DNA of 20,188 nucleotides from Prevotellaceae bacterium (GCA_031258755.1 JAIRMK010000197.1:1-20188), one strand, 5' to 3'. Counted from the stretch's first letter, positions 1 through 8,630 are shown. Numbers and translations are program-made. The notes: generated by a model not told the origin, from the letters alone.

Positions 1-1
1 G

Positions 2-256
2 GAACTGACTGCGCCTTCGTCGTCAGGCGGTAATGTATATTTAAAACTCGAACGTGCCGGCAACAGCTATCAAGCCTCCTATTCATTAGATGGCGGCGCC
101 ACATACGGCGACAGTAAAATAGGCACACTTGACGCCCTGTCCGACAAGTTGTATGTCGGGTTGGCTGTCAATAGCGGGGATAACAGCGCTACCGGTACCG
201 CCGTGTTCAGTGACGTGAAAATTGATGGGAATGAGACGCCTTTTACCGACGATTAA
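2..256 (+). CDS. C-terminal end of a secreted protein with a DUF1349/LamG-like domain (partial)
   Basis: The reading frame is open from the window edge to TAA at 254-256 and gives 84 residues with no start. It reads as the last strands of a concanavalin-like beta-sandwich: a stretch resembling 'YQASYSLDGGATY' is followed by 'KLYVGLAVNSGDN' and 'AVFSDVKIDG'. This pattern is typical of the DUF1349/laminin-G-like domains appended to pectate lyases and other secreted glycan-degrading enzymes (family knowledge). The next gene starts 9 bases after the stop, so this is probably an upstream member of the same pectin operon. The catalytic part, if any, lies outside the window, so its activity is unknown. 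Confidence 0.7.
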   Translation, partial: ELTAPSSSGGNVYLKLERAGNSYQASYSLDGGATYGDSKIGTLDALSDKLYVGLAVNSGDNSATGTAVFSDVKIDGNETPFTDD

Positions 257-265
257 TAAAAGAAT

Positions 266-1693
266 ATGAAGAAAAATGTGTATTTTTGGCCGATGATTAC
301 ATTTATTATCTTCTTTTCCTGTGAGAACAAGCCGGACGAAGAATTATCGACGCCCCTCGTTACGTTTGCGCAGGAAACCGCCGCTTTTCCCGGCGCCGAA
401 GGCTTTGGAAAGTACACCATCGGCGGACGGGGCGGCAAGGTGATCTATGTAACCAACCTTACCGACAACAATACGGAAGGCAGTCTGCGCTGGGCTGTCA
501 ACCAGAGCGGCGCGCGTCTCATCCTGTTTGAGGTGTCGGGGATTATTGCCTTGAACAGTACGCTCGAAATAAAAAGCCCGAACCTCACCATTGCGGGGCA
601 AACCGCACCCGGCGACGGCATCTGCATCAAAAATTACCCGGTAGTTGTGAAGGCCGACAATGTCGTAATCCGTTACCTGCGCTTCCGCATGGGCGACGAA
701 CAAAACACGGCCGACGACGCTTTATGGGGGCGCGAGCAAAAGAATATCATCATCGATCACTGCTCCATGAGCTGGAGCACCGATGAGTGCTCGTCGTTCT
801 ACGACAACGAGCACTTCACCATGCAATGGTGCATCGTCTCCGAAAGCTTGCGCGCTTCCGTGCACGGAAAGGGCAACCACGGCTACGGCGGTATCTGGGG
901 CGGCAAGGGCGCGTCGTTCCACCATAACCTGCTGGCGCATCACGACAGCCGCAACCCGCGCTTCTGCGGCTCGCGTTACTCCAACCAGCCCGACAAGGAA
1001 CTGGTGGACTTCCGCAATAACGTAATCTATAACTGGGGCTCCAACAGCGGCTACGCCGGCGAAGGCGGCAATTATAACTTTGTAGGGAACTACTACAAGC
1101 CGGGCGCCGGAACGTCGAATGCTGCCCGCATCTTCCAACCCAATGCCGACGACGGCAGCAACAGTCAGCCGGCAGGCGTGTGGGGGACATTCTACGTGTC
1201 GGGCAACTACATGCTCAACAAAGACGGTGCACCGAACACGTCGGTCAACAGCGACAACTGGGTGGGGATGACGCCCAACCCCTCGTCGAAAAGCAAGGCC
1301 GAACTGCGGTCGGACGTGGAGTTTGAGAAGGGCGAGGTGACCACGCACACTGCCGAAGAAGCCTTTACGCTGGTCTTACAGAAAGCCGGCGCCTCCTTTG
1401 TACGCGACGCCACCGATGCCCGCGTGGTGAACGAGGTGCGCAATGGCCTCGCGCCGGCGCGTGCTTCCGGCAATGCAGGCACCAAAGCCGGACTTATTGA
1501 CTCGCAAACCGACGTGGGCGGCTGGGACACCTACAACAGCGCTACCGCTCCTGTTGACTCCGACGGCGACGGCATGCCCGACACTTGGGAAGATGACCAC
1601 GGACTGAGCAAAAACAACGCCGCCGACGGCGCAGCCTGTACGCTCAACGCGGTGTACACGAACGTGGAAGTGTATATTAACGGGTTAATATAA
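266..1693 (+). CDS. PL1 family pectate lyase, lipoprotein
   Basis: This 475-residue protein should cleave homogalacturonan by beta-elimination, leaving 4,5-unsaturated ends. The N-terminus is a hydrophobic signal with a non-classical lipobox (FFSC, Cys19), followed by an acidic stretch containing 'PDEEL' that could act as a surface-export signal (inference). The parallel beta-helix runs from about residue 40 ('AFPGAEGFG') to 340, with 'TIAGQTAPGDGICI' at 108-121, 'DHCSMSWSTDE' at 164-174 and the 'SRNPRF' arginine motif at 228-233. These are all characteristic of Bacteroidota PL1 lyases. Near the C-terminus is a calcium-loop motif DxDxDGxxD (Asp431, 433, 435, 439), as in many of these enzymes. 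A strongly similar PL1 module recurs in the fusion gene ending at 6497. The preceding gene stops 9 bases upstream and uxuA follows 15 bases downstream, so all are probably co-transcribed. Confidence 0.93.
   Translation: MKKNVYFWPMITFIIFFSCENKPDEELSTPLVTFAQETAAFPGAEGFGKYTIGGRGGKVIYVTNLTDNNTEGSLRWAVNQSGARLILFEVSGIIALNSTLEIKSPNLTIAGQTAPGDGICIKNYPVVVKADNVVIRYLRFRMGDEQNTADDALWGREQKNIIIDHCSMSWSTDECSSFYDNEHFTMQWCIVSESLRASVHGKGNHGYGGIWGGKGASFHHNLLAHHDSRNPRFCGSRYSNQPDKELVDFRNNVIYNWGSNSGYAGEGGNYNFVGNYYKPGAGTSNAARIFQPNADDGSNSQPAGVWGTFYVSGNYMLNKDGAPNTSVNSDNWVGMTPNPSSKSKAELRSDVEFEKGEVTTHTAEEAFTLVLQKAGASFVRDATDARVVNEVRNGLAPARASGNAGTKAGLIDSQTDVGGWDTYNSATAPVDSDGDGMPDTWEDDHGLSKNNAADGAACTLNAVYTNVEVYINGLI
383..1687 (+). 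repeat. PL1 module copy 1 (diverged direct repeat)
   Basis: This is the coding region from 'AFPGAEGF' to the C-terminus of the stand-alone pectate lyase. It matches 5169-6476 in order and orientation over its full length, including the calcium loop and the ending 'NNAADGAACTLNAVYTN'. Many short stretches are identical at nucleotide level (for example ATGAGCTGGAGCACCGA), with mostly third-position differences between them. Confidence 0.85.
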
Positions 1694-1708
1694 TAATTTG
1701 ACAAAAAT

Positions 1709-2893
1709 ATGGAAAAAACATGGAGATGGTTTGGGAAAAAAGACGGCATTACGCTCGATATGCTCAGGCAGATAGGCGTTGAGGGTATTGTAACCGCATT
1801 ACACGATGTGCCGAATGGCGAAATATGGACGCCGGAAGCCATTAATGACCTGAAAAGCGATATCGAAAAATCCGGTTTGCGATGGTCGGTTGTAGAAAGT
1901 TTGCCCGTATCGGAAGCCATTAAGTATGGCGGAAAGGAGCGGGAAAAATTGCTTGAAAATTACAAAATAAGCCTTGCTAATCTGGGCAGGGCAGGCATAA
2001 AAACCATTTGTTACAATTTTATGCCTGTCATTGACTGGATACGTACTGATTTGCGTAAACCCAACGGAGACGGCACTTACGCGCTGTTTTTTGACCCTGT
2101 AAGGTTCGCCTATTTCGACAGCCGCATACTGCAACGCAAGGAGGCAGAAAACGACTATCCGGTGCATGTAATGCAAAAAGTATATGATTTGGATAAAACC
2201 ATTACCGAAGCTGAAAAAGAGGAGCTGATTGACGCCATTATTGTAAAGACACAGGGATTTGTTAACGGGAACATCCGCGAAGGCGACAAACATCCGGTAA
2301 ATCTTTTCAAACAACTGCTGGCGCTGTATGACGGAATTGACAGGGCACAACTGCGGGCGAACATGAAATACTTTTTGGAACAGGTTACGCCCATTGCCGA
2401 AGCGTACGGTGTAAACCTGTGCGTGCATCCCGACGATCCGCCTTTCGCTGTGCTGGGATTGCCGCGTATTGTAAGTACTGCCGAAGACATCGAATGGTTT
2501 TTGAACGCAGTGGATAATCCGCACAACGGACTGACATTTTGCGCAGGCTCGTTAAGCGCCGGGTTACATAATGATGTAGTTGATTTAGCCCGGAAATTTG
2601 CCAAACGAACGCATTTCCTGCATCTCCGCAGCACCGAAGTCGGTCAGGACGGGCATATTCTCGAGGCTTCGCATCTCGGAGGGCGCGGACACCTGATAGA
2701 ACTTATACGTATTTTTGAGCGTGAAAATCCCGGCCTGCCGATGCGTATCGACCACGGGCGCCTTATGCTCGGCGATGAGGATAAAGGCTATAATCCGGGA
2801 TACTCGTTCCACGGCAGGATGTTTGCCCTGGCTCAAATAGACGGCGTTATAGCAACGGTAAAAGACGAAATTAATAAAAACAGGAAATACTAA
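1709..2893 (+). CDS. uxuA: Mannonate dehydratase UxuA
   Basis: The 394-residue cytoplasmic enzyme dehydrates D-mannonate to 2-keto-3-deoxygluconate (KDG), EC 4.2.1.8. Family hallmarks are the N-terminal 'TWRWFG' start, 'ALHDVPNGEIW' at about 30-40, 'ICYNFMPVIDW' at 100-110, 'CVHPDDPP' at 238-245, 'FCAGSL' at 277-282, 'FLHLRS' at 303-308 and 'DHGR' at 348-351. His240, Cys278, His305 and Asp348 fit the spacing of the metal ligands known in the family (mapped by eye). Length is normal and the ATG directly precedes the conserved start. The SDR oxidoreductase that would supply mannonate starts 15 bases after this stop. Its presence inside a pectin operon is notable, because galacturonate normally passes through altronate rather than mannonate. 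Confidence 0.96.
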   Translation: MEKTWRWFGKKDGITLDMLRQIGVEGIVTALHDVPNGEIWTPEAINDLKSDIEKSGLRWSVVESLPVSEAIKYGGKEREKLLENYKISLANLGRAGIKTICYNFMPVIDWIRTDLRKPNGDGTYALFFDPVRFAYFDSRILQRKEAENDYPVHVMQKVYDLDKTITEAEKEELIDAIIVKTQGFVNGNIREGDKHPVNLFKQLLALYDGIDRAQLRANMKYFLEQVTPIAEAYGVNLCVHPDDPPFAVLGLPRIVSTAEDIEWFLNAVDNPHNGLTFCAGSLSAGLHNDVVDLARKFAKRTHFLHLRSTEVGQDGHILEASHLGGRGHLIELIRIFERENPGLPMRIDHGRLMLGDEDKGYNPGYSFHGRMFALAQIDGVIATVKDEINKNRKY

Positions 2894-2908
2894 CTAATCC
2901 ATATAAAC

Positions 2909-3724
2909 ATGAACGAACAATTTAGCATAAAGGGAAAAGTCGCGGTAATAACGGGTGCGGGCGGCGTATTGGGTGGAAGCATCGCAAAAAGTTTTGTGGC
3001 ATCGGGAGCTAAAGTGGTGGCTTTGGACATCCGTCAGGAACAACTTGATGCACGCATAAAAGAATTAACAGACCTGGGTGGCGAAACTATCGCTATGGCA
3101 GGTAATGTACTCGACCTCGAGAGCCTGAAAAATGTGGCAAATGAAGTCGTCCGCAAATGGGAACGTATCGACATATTGCTGAACATAGCAGGCGGAAACA
3201 CCTCCGGAGGAACTTTGGCGCCCGATCAAGCGTTTTTCGACATGCCTGTCCCGGAATGGGAAAAAGTAACCAATCTGAATATGAACGGCACCGTATATCC
3301 GTCAATGGTATTCGGCGAAATTATGGCGAAACAGAAGAAAGGATGTATCATCAATGTATCGTCCATGGCCGCCTATTCGGCCATCACACGAATTCCCGGT
3401 TATTCGGCAGCCAAAACGGCGGTCAGTAATTTCACGCAATGGCTGGCGACGGAATTGGCGCTTAAATATGGCGATGGCGTTCGTGTGAATGCTATCGCGC
3501 CGGGATTTTTCATCGGCGACCAAAACCGTGCCATACTTATTAACTCCGATGGCTCTTTAACAGACAGAAGCAAAAAAGTATTGGCCAAAACACCGATGGG
3601 ACGTTTCGGAGATATTACGGAGTTGAATGGCGCTGTACAATTCCTGTGCAGCGAGGCCGCATCATTTATAACAGGCGTAGTGTTGCCTGTGGATGGTGGT
3701 TTTAGCGCTTTTAGTGGGGTATAA
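2909..3724 (+). CDS. uxuB: SDR-family D-mannonate oxidoreductase (fructuronate reductase)
   Basis: This 271-residue short-chain dehydrogenase/reductase has a nucleotide-binding loop 'TGAGGVLGG' at 15-23, the 'NIAGG' motif at 92-96 and a catalytic Ser151/152-Tyr165-Lys169 set ('SSMAAYSA' then 'YSAAK'), with a typical 'PVDGGFSAFSGV' C-terminus. The 'GGVLG' variant of the glycine motif is the one I associate with the Bacillus YjmF/UxuB type of D-mannonate oxidoreductase, which interconverts fructuronate and mannonate using NAD(P)H. It lies directly after uxuA, which supports that role. It is unrelated in fold to the E. coli UxuB of the long-chain mannitol dehydrogenase family, so the symbol denotes function only. 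Alternatives are reduction of tagaturonate or of an unsaturated-uronate product (a DhuD/KduD-like role). Confidence 0.8.
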   Translation: MNEQFSIKGKVAVITGAGGVLGGSIAKSFVASGAKVVALDIRQEQLDARIKELTDLGGETIAMAGNVLDLESLKNVANEVVRKWERIDILLNIAGGNTSGGTLAPDQAFFDMPVPEWEKVTNLNMNGTVYPSMVFGEIMAKQKKGCIINVSSMAAYSAITRIPGYSAAKTAVSNFTQWLATELALKYGDGVRVNAIAPGFFIGDQNRAILINSDGSLTDRSKKVLAKTPMGRFGDITELNGAVQFLCSEAASFITGVVLPVDGGFSAFSGV

Positions 3725-3737
3725 TAAATTTTGAATT

Positions 3738-6497
3738 ATGAATGGTGTGTTTGAATATATGAAACGAATTGCATTTGTCGCGTTTATGCTAATAGCGGCG
3801 TTTGCGCATGGTCAGACCATGGAGGAGGCGTGGCGTCAGGCCACCGTGGTGGAAAAAGGCATTGCCCTGCCGGTATTTCAAACGCAAGTGTTCCCGATTA
3901 CTGCTTTTGGCGCCGTGGCGGGCGATCCCGCGCATCTCAATCACGAAGCCATTAACAAAGCCATTACAGCTTGCGCCGACGCCGGCGGTGGACAGGTGGT
4001 TGTTCCGGAAGGCGTGTTCCATACCGGCCCCATTACGTTAAAGAGCAACGTGGATCTGCACCTCGAAGCAGGCGCCGTGCTGAAATTCTCGACCGACGCT
4101 GCACTGTATTTTCCGGCCATACTCACCCGCTGGGAGGGGATTGACTGCTACAATGCGCGTCCGCTGATTTATGCGTATCAAGCCCAAAACATCGGTATTA
4201 CCGGCACAGGCGCCATCGACGGCAGCGCCTCGAACGACAACTGGTGGGCGAAAAGCGGCGCGGCGCGTTACGGCTATCAGGAAAACGGCGTCTCGCAACG
4301 CACCGGCCGCCCAAAACTGCTCACCTTTGAACAAAACCAAATACCTGTGGAAGAACGCGTGATGACCGAAGAAGACGGCCTGCGCCCGCAGCTCATCAAC
4401 CTCTATGAATGTTCGGTGATTTTGATAGAAAATGTTACGCTGCTTAATTCGCCGTTCTGGGTTATCCATCCCCTGCTCTGCGACCAAATGACGGTGCGCG
4501 GCGTGAAGATCGACAGTCACGGCCCCAACAGCGATGGCTGCGATCCCGAATCGAGCAGCAATGTGCTCATTGAAGGTTGCACGTTCGACACCGGCGACGA
4601 CTGCATCGCCATCAAGTCGGGGCGCAACAACGACGGTCGCCGCTGGAACCGCCCCAGCGAGAATATCATTGTGCGCCATTGCAAAATGAAAGACGGGCAC
4701 GGCGGCGTAGTGATCGGCAGCGAAATCTCCGGCGGCTACCGCAACCTGTATGTGGAAAACTGCGAGATGGACAGTCCCGAACTCGATCGCGTAATTCGTA
4801 TCAAAACGAGCAACTGTCGCGGCGGCATGGTTGAAAATGTGTTTGTCCGCAACGTGAAAGTGGGACAATGCAAGGAGGCGGTGCTGAAAATAAACCTCGT
4901 GTACGACCCGAAAGAACAGTGCCGGCGCGATTTCCCGCCCACGGTGCGCAACGTGCATCTCGAAAATATCACTTCTGAAAAAAGCCAATATGGCGTGCTG
5001 ATTACCGGATTAGACAATGTGGAAAACGTGTACGACATTTCCGTGTCGAACAGTCGCTTTAACGGCGTGGCGAAAGGCAACGTCACGACAGGAGCACGGA
5101 ATGTAAAATATGACCACCTGTATATTAATGGGGAACGGCAGGCCACGCCGGAAGCATCTTCGGCGCTTGCCTTTCCCGGCGCCGAGGGTTTCGGACGCTT
5201 CACCTCCGGCGGGCGTGGCGGACAAGCGCTCTTTGTCGATAACTTGAACGACAATGGGCCGGGCAGCTTGCGCAAAGCCATCAAAACAAAAGGTGCGCGC
5301 ACGATTATCTTCCGTGTGTCGGGCACCATCTTCCTCAAGTCCGTGTTGGAGATAAAGCACGACAGTCTCACCATTGCCGGGCAGACTGCGCCGGGCGACG
5401 GCATCTGCATCGCCGGACATCCCGTGAAAGTGTATGCCGACAACGTTATTATCCGTTACCTGCGTTTCCGGCTGGGTGACGTGCAAAAAACGGAAGACGA
5501 CGCCATATCGGGCTCCCGCCGGAGGAATATTATCATCGATCACTGCTCAATGAGCTGGAGCACCGACGAGTGCGCCTCATTTTACGACAACGAACATTTC
5601 ACCCTGCAATGGTGCATCCTCTCCGAAAGCCTGCGCCGCAGCGTACATATGAAAGGCGCGCATGGCTACGGCGGCATCTGGGGCGGAAAGCGCGCTTCGT
5701 TTCACCACAACCTGCTGGCGCACCACAGCAGCCGCAACCCGCGCTTTTGCGGCGCACGCTACCACGAACAAACAAAGGAAACCGAACTGGCCGACTTTCG
5801 CAATAACGTCATCTACAATTGGGGTTTCAACAGCAGCTATGCCGGCGAAAACGGACAATATAACATCGTGAACAACTATTACAAACCTGGCCCCGCCACG
5901 CAAAAGCGCGTGCGAAGCCGCATCCTGGAAGCGTGGCAAAGCAAGGACGGACGAGGCTTCCATGACTTTGGACGCTTCTACATAGCCGGCAACGTGATAG
6001 AAGGTAATGACCTGGTTACCGCGAACAATTGGGAAGGTGTGAATTATAAACTGTATATCGAAAAGGAAGATGTTGATCGCGACATCACCCGGTCCGATTC
6101 GTTATATACACGTTGTCATAGCGCACAGCCGTTTGAATATATCGTCGACACACAGCATTCCGCTTACGAAGCCTGCGAAGCAGTGTTGCAACATGCCGGC
6201 GCAAGCCTCGTTCGTGATGCCGTCGACCGGCGCATTATTGACGAAGTGCGCAAGGGCGTTTTTACTTACGGCGACAAGGGCATGGTTGATTCGCAGACGC
6301 AGGTGGGCGGATGGCCGGAGCTGGCTTCGCTCCCCGCTCCGCCCGACGCCGACAATGACGGCATGCCCGACGCCTGGGAAGACGCCCACGGGCTGAATAA
6401 AAATAACGCCGCCGATGGCGCAGCCTGCACGCTCAACGCAGTGTACACGAATATGGAAATGTACATAAATGAGTTAGTAGTTAAAAACCAAGATTAA
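3738..6497 (+). CDS. GH28 polygalacturonase - PL1 pectate lyase fusion
   Basis: One 919-residue polypeptide carries two pectin depolymerases. After a signal peptide, the GH28 beta-helix spans about 50-465 with every catalytic landmark intact: NSD at 264-266, the Asp pair 287-288 in 'TGDDCIAIKSG', GHG at 320-322 and RIK at 354-356. Only about a dozen residues later a PL1 module begins ('LAFPGAEGFGRF', from 477) and runs to the end, with 'DHCSMSWSTDE' at 601-611, 'SRNPRF' at 665-670 and a calcium loop at Asp870-878. The protein should both hydrolyse and beta-eliminate polygalacturonate. The signal peptide 'MKRIAFVAFMLIAAFAHGQ' begins at Met8, so the true start is probably ATG 3759 rather than 3738. 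Cleavage after HG or GQ suggests a secreted or periplasmic protein rather than a lipoprotein. No flexible linker separates the modules. Confidence 0.93.
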   Translation: MNGVFEYMKRIAFVAFMLIAAFAHGQTMEEAWRQATVVEKGIALPVFQTQVFPITAFGAVAGDPAHLNHEAINKAITACADAGGGQVVVPEGVFHTGPITLKSNVDLHLEAGAVLKFSTDAALYFPAILTRWEGIDCYNARPLIYAYQAQNIGITGTGAIDGSASNDNWWAKSGAARYGYQENGVSQRTGRPKLLTFEQNQIPVEERVMTEEDGLRPQLINLYECSVILIENVTLLNSPFWVIHPLLCDQMTVRGVKIDSHGPNSDGCDPESSSNVLIEGCTFDTGDDCIAIKSGRNNDGRRWNRPSENIIVRHCKMKDGHGGVVIGSEISGGYRNLYVENCEMDSPELDRVIRIKTSNCRGGMVENVFVRNVKVGQCKEAVLKINLVYDPKEQCRRDFPPTVRNVHLENITSEKSQYGVLITGLDNVENVYDISVSNSRFNGVAKGNVTTGARNVKYDHLYINGERQATPEASSALAFPGAEGFGRFTSGGRGGQALFVDNLNDNGPGSLRKAIKTKGARTIIFRVSGTIFLKSVLEIKHDSLTIAGQTAPGDGICIAGHPVKVYADNVIIRYLRFRLGDVQKTEDDAISGSRRRNIIIDHCSMSWSTDECASFYDNEHFTLQWCILSESLRRSVHMKGAHGYGGIWGGKRASFHHNLLAHHSSRNPRFCGARYHEQTKETELADFRNNVIYNWGFNSSYAGENGQYNIVNNYYKPGPATQKRVRSRILEAWQSKDGRGFHDFGRFYIAGNVIEGNDLVTANNWEGVNYKLYIEKEDVDRDITRSDSLYTRCHSAQPFEYIVDTQHSAYEACEAVLQHAGASLVRDAVDRRIIDEVRKGVFTYGDKGMVDSQTQVGGWPELASLPAPPDADNDGMPDAWEDAHGLNKNNAADGAACTLNAVYTNMEMYINELVVKNQD
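5169..6476 (+). repeat. PL1 module copy 2 (diverged direct repeat)
   Basis: This is the second copy of the PL1 module, fused in frame behind GH28. It is paralogous to 383-1687, and the two copies flank uxuA, the SDR gene and the GH28 part. The middle (about residues 720-800 of the fusion) is the most diverged section. Confidence 0.85.
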
Positions 6498-6509
6498 TGG
6501 TTTGAAATT

Positions 6510-8630
6510 ATGAAAAATATTTTTAATTGTTTGTTGTTCATTATTCATTGTTCATTAGTGCTTGCTGTGACCGGCTGCACTTCTTCCGTCGGGACTTCAT
6601 GGGCGGTACGCATGGCGCAATCGGAAATGCAACGCGCCCCGGAAGCGTGGCAGCTTGATTTTCAGAAGAAGCTGAAATGGGATTATACATTCGGCCTCGA
6701 AGGACAGGCCTTTATCCAACTGTCGGAAGCTACCGGCGACGCCAAATACTTCGACTATATCGAAACCTACGCCGATACGATGATTAACGATAACGGCGAA
6801 ATACGCACCTATAAGCTGTCGAACTATAACCTCGACCACCTCAACCCGGGCAAAATGCTTTTTGCCCTGTATGACAAAACGCACAAGGAAAAATATAAAA
6901 AAGCGCTGGTGTTGTTACGTTCGCAGCTCCGCACGCAGCCGCGCACCGGTGAAGGCGGCTTCTGGCATAAATTCCGCTACCCGCACCAGATGTGGCTCGA
7001 TGGATTGTATATGGGCGCGCCGTTCTACGCACAAAGCATCGGGTTTTTCAACGAGCCCTATTCGTTGTATGACGACGTCATCGACCAGTTTGTTATCGTC
7101 GCACGACGCACTTACGACCCCGCTACCGGCCTGTTTCGTCATGCGTATGACGAGAGCCGTGCGCAACGCTGGGCCGATCCCGTTACCGGACAATCGTCGT
7201 ATGCGTGGGGACGCTCCATGGGCTGGTTTGCCATGGCGCTGGTCGACGTGCTGGACTACATTCCCGCTGAACACTCGCGCCGCCACGAACTCATTACTGT
7301 CCTGAATACGGTGGCCGGAGGCGTGAAAAAATACCAGGATATCAGCGGCGTATGGTACCAAATTATGGACTTGGGCGGACACGAAAAAAACTATTTGGAA
7401 GCCACCAGCTCCTGCATGTTCGCCTACATGTTACTGAAAGCAACCCACAAGGGCTACATCGACACGTTGTACAGGGAGACGGCCATAAAAGCGTATGAAG
7501 GCATTTTAAATACTTTTGTTAAAACGGACGAAAGCGGAGCGGTGCATCTAACGCAATGCTGTGCCGTGGCCGGCCTGGGCGGTGATCCCTACCGCGACGG
7601 AAGCTATGACTATTACATGAACGAACCTGTCCGCAGCAATGACGCAAAAGGCGTGGGACCATTCATCATGGCCTCGCTGTGGTATGACAGTCTCCCTCCA
7701 ACGGCAGCTGTCATTCCATGTGAAGCGAAGAGTGACGGGGAGGTCGCCGACCTTGTGGTAGCTACCGACGGCACAGGCAATTTCCGCACGATCCAGGAAG
7801 CGGTTAATTCCGTACGGAATTATCGTCCCGAAAAGCGCACGGTTATTCTTGTCAAGAAGGGTGTGTACAAGGAAAAGCTGGTTATTCCCGCTTCGCAAAC
7901 CAACATTTCACTCCTTGGCGAAGATGTGAACCAAACCATCATCACATGGAACGACCATGCGAAAATCAACAACATGGGCACGTTTCGCACCTACACGGTA
8001 TTGGTGCAGGGCGAAGGGTTTATCGCCGAGAACATCACTTTTGAAAATAACGCCGAACCGTTGGGTCAGGCGGTAGCCGTGCACGTGGAAGCCGACCGTG
8101 TCATATTCAGGAACTGTCGCCTGCTTGGCAACCAGGATACGCTATTTACCGGTACGGACGGCAGCCGGCAATATTACGCGCATTGCTACATCGAGGGTAC
8201 GACCGATTTCATTTTTGGCCCCGCCACCGCCTGGTTCGAGGAATGTACGATACACAGTAAAAAGAATTCTTATGTGACGGCCGCTTCCACCGCCGCCGGC
8301 CGGGAGTTCGGCTATGTGTTCAACCGCTGTACACTCACTGCCGCCGCAGGTATCGACAGCGTACATCTCGGAAGGCCATGGCGTCCGCATGCCGCTGTGG
8401 TGTTTATGCACTGTACGCTGGGCATACATATCGTGCCGGCAGGATGGGACAATTGGCGAAACCCCGACAATGAAAAGACAGCACGCTATGCCGAATATAA
8501 AAACACCGGCCCCGGCGCACCGGTCGCCGGCCGTGTTGGCTGGAGCCGTCAATTAACCGACGCCAAAGCCGCAACGTATACCTTAGACAACATATTTACA
8601 CGGAACGATAAGTGGGAAATCAAAAATTAA
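6510..8630 (+). CDS. GH105 unsaturated uronyl hydrolase - CE8 pectin methylesterase fusion, lipoprotein
   Basis: The 706-residue protein starts with a lipoprotein signal (VTGC, Cys23). Residues about 30-395 form a GH105 alpha/alpha-barrel, recognised by 'LDHLNPGKML', 'YPHQMWLDGLYMGAPFYA' (Asp164 is the likely general acid), 'WGRSMGWFAMALVDVLDY' and 'GVGPFIMAS'. GH105 enzymes remove the unsaturated uronate left by lyases. Residues about 413-700 form a CE8 pectin methylesterase with the family motifs GVYKE (451-455), QAVAV (520-524), QDT with Asp543, DFIFG with Asp566, and LGRPW with Arg622. CE8 releases methanol from esterified homogalacturonan so that lyases can act. Both catalytic modules look complete. 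The gene starts 12 bases after the GH28-PL1 fusion and works on its substrates and products. Confidence 0.93.
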   Translation: MKNIFNCLLFIIHCSLVLAVTGCTSSVGTSWAVRMAQSEMQRAPEAWQLDFQKKLKWDYTFGLEGQAFIQLSEATGDAKYFDYIETYADTMINDNGEIRTYKLSNYNLDHLNPGKMLFALYDKTHKEKYKKALVLLRSQLRTQPRTGEGGFWHKFRYPHQMWLDGLYMGAPFYAQSIGFFNEPYSLYDDVIDQFVIVARRTYDPATGLFRHAYDESRAQRWADPVTGQSSYAWGRSMGWFAMALVDVLDYIPAEHSRRHELITVLNTVAGGVKKYQDISGVWYQIMDLGGHEKNYLEATSSCMFAYMLLKATHKGYIDTLYRETAIKAYEGILNTFVKTDESGAVHLTQCCAVAGLGGDPYRDGSYDYYMNEPVRSNDAKGVGPFIMASLWYDSLPPTAAVIPCEAKSDGEVADLVVATDGTGNFRTIQEAVNSVRNYRPEKRTVILVKKGVYKEKLVIPASQTNISLLGEDVNQTIITWNDHAKINNMGTFRTYTVLVQGEGFIAENITFENNAEPLGQAVAVHVEADRVIFRNCRLLGNQDTLFTGTDGSRQYYAHCYIEGTTDFIFGPATAWFEECTIHSKKNSYVTAASTAAGREFGYVFNRCTLTAAAGIDSVHLGRPWRPHAAVVFMHCTLGIHIVPAGWDNWRNPDNEKTARYAEYKNTGPGAPVAGRVGWSRQLTDAKAATYTLDNIFTRNDKWEIKN
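6534..6554 (+). repeat. Three imperfect 7-bp tandem units inside a signal-peptide coding region
   Basis: The units TTGTTCA, TTATTCA and TTGTTCA lie head to tail and encode part of the hydrophobic core (about residues 9-15) of the GH105-CE8 lipoprotein signal. Because 7 is not a multiple of 3, gain or loss of one unit would shift the frame; loss of all three would not. Confidence 0.75.

Noticed and set aside
722..1348. Long minus-strand open frame of 208 codons opposite the first PL1 gene
   Set aside because: It mirrors the PL1 coding frame in GC-rich codons, has no recognisable domain, and a similar shadow appears opposite the second PL1 copy.
4038..4988. Minus-strand open frame of 316 codons opposite GH28
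   Set aside because: The plus strand there encodes an intact GH28 with all catalytic motifs. The antisense product is low in recognisable structure and results from codon bias.
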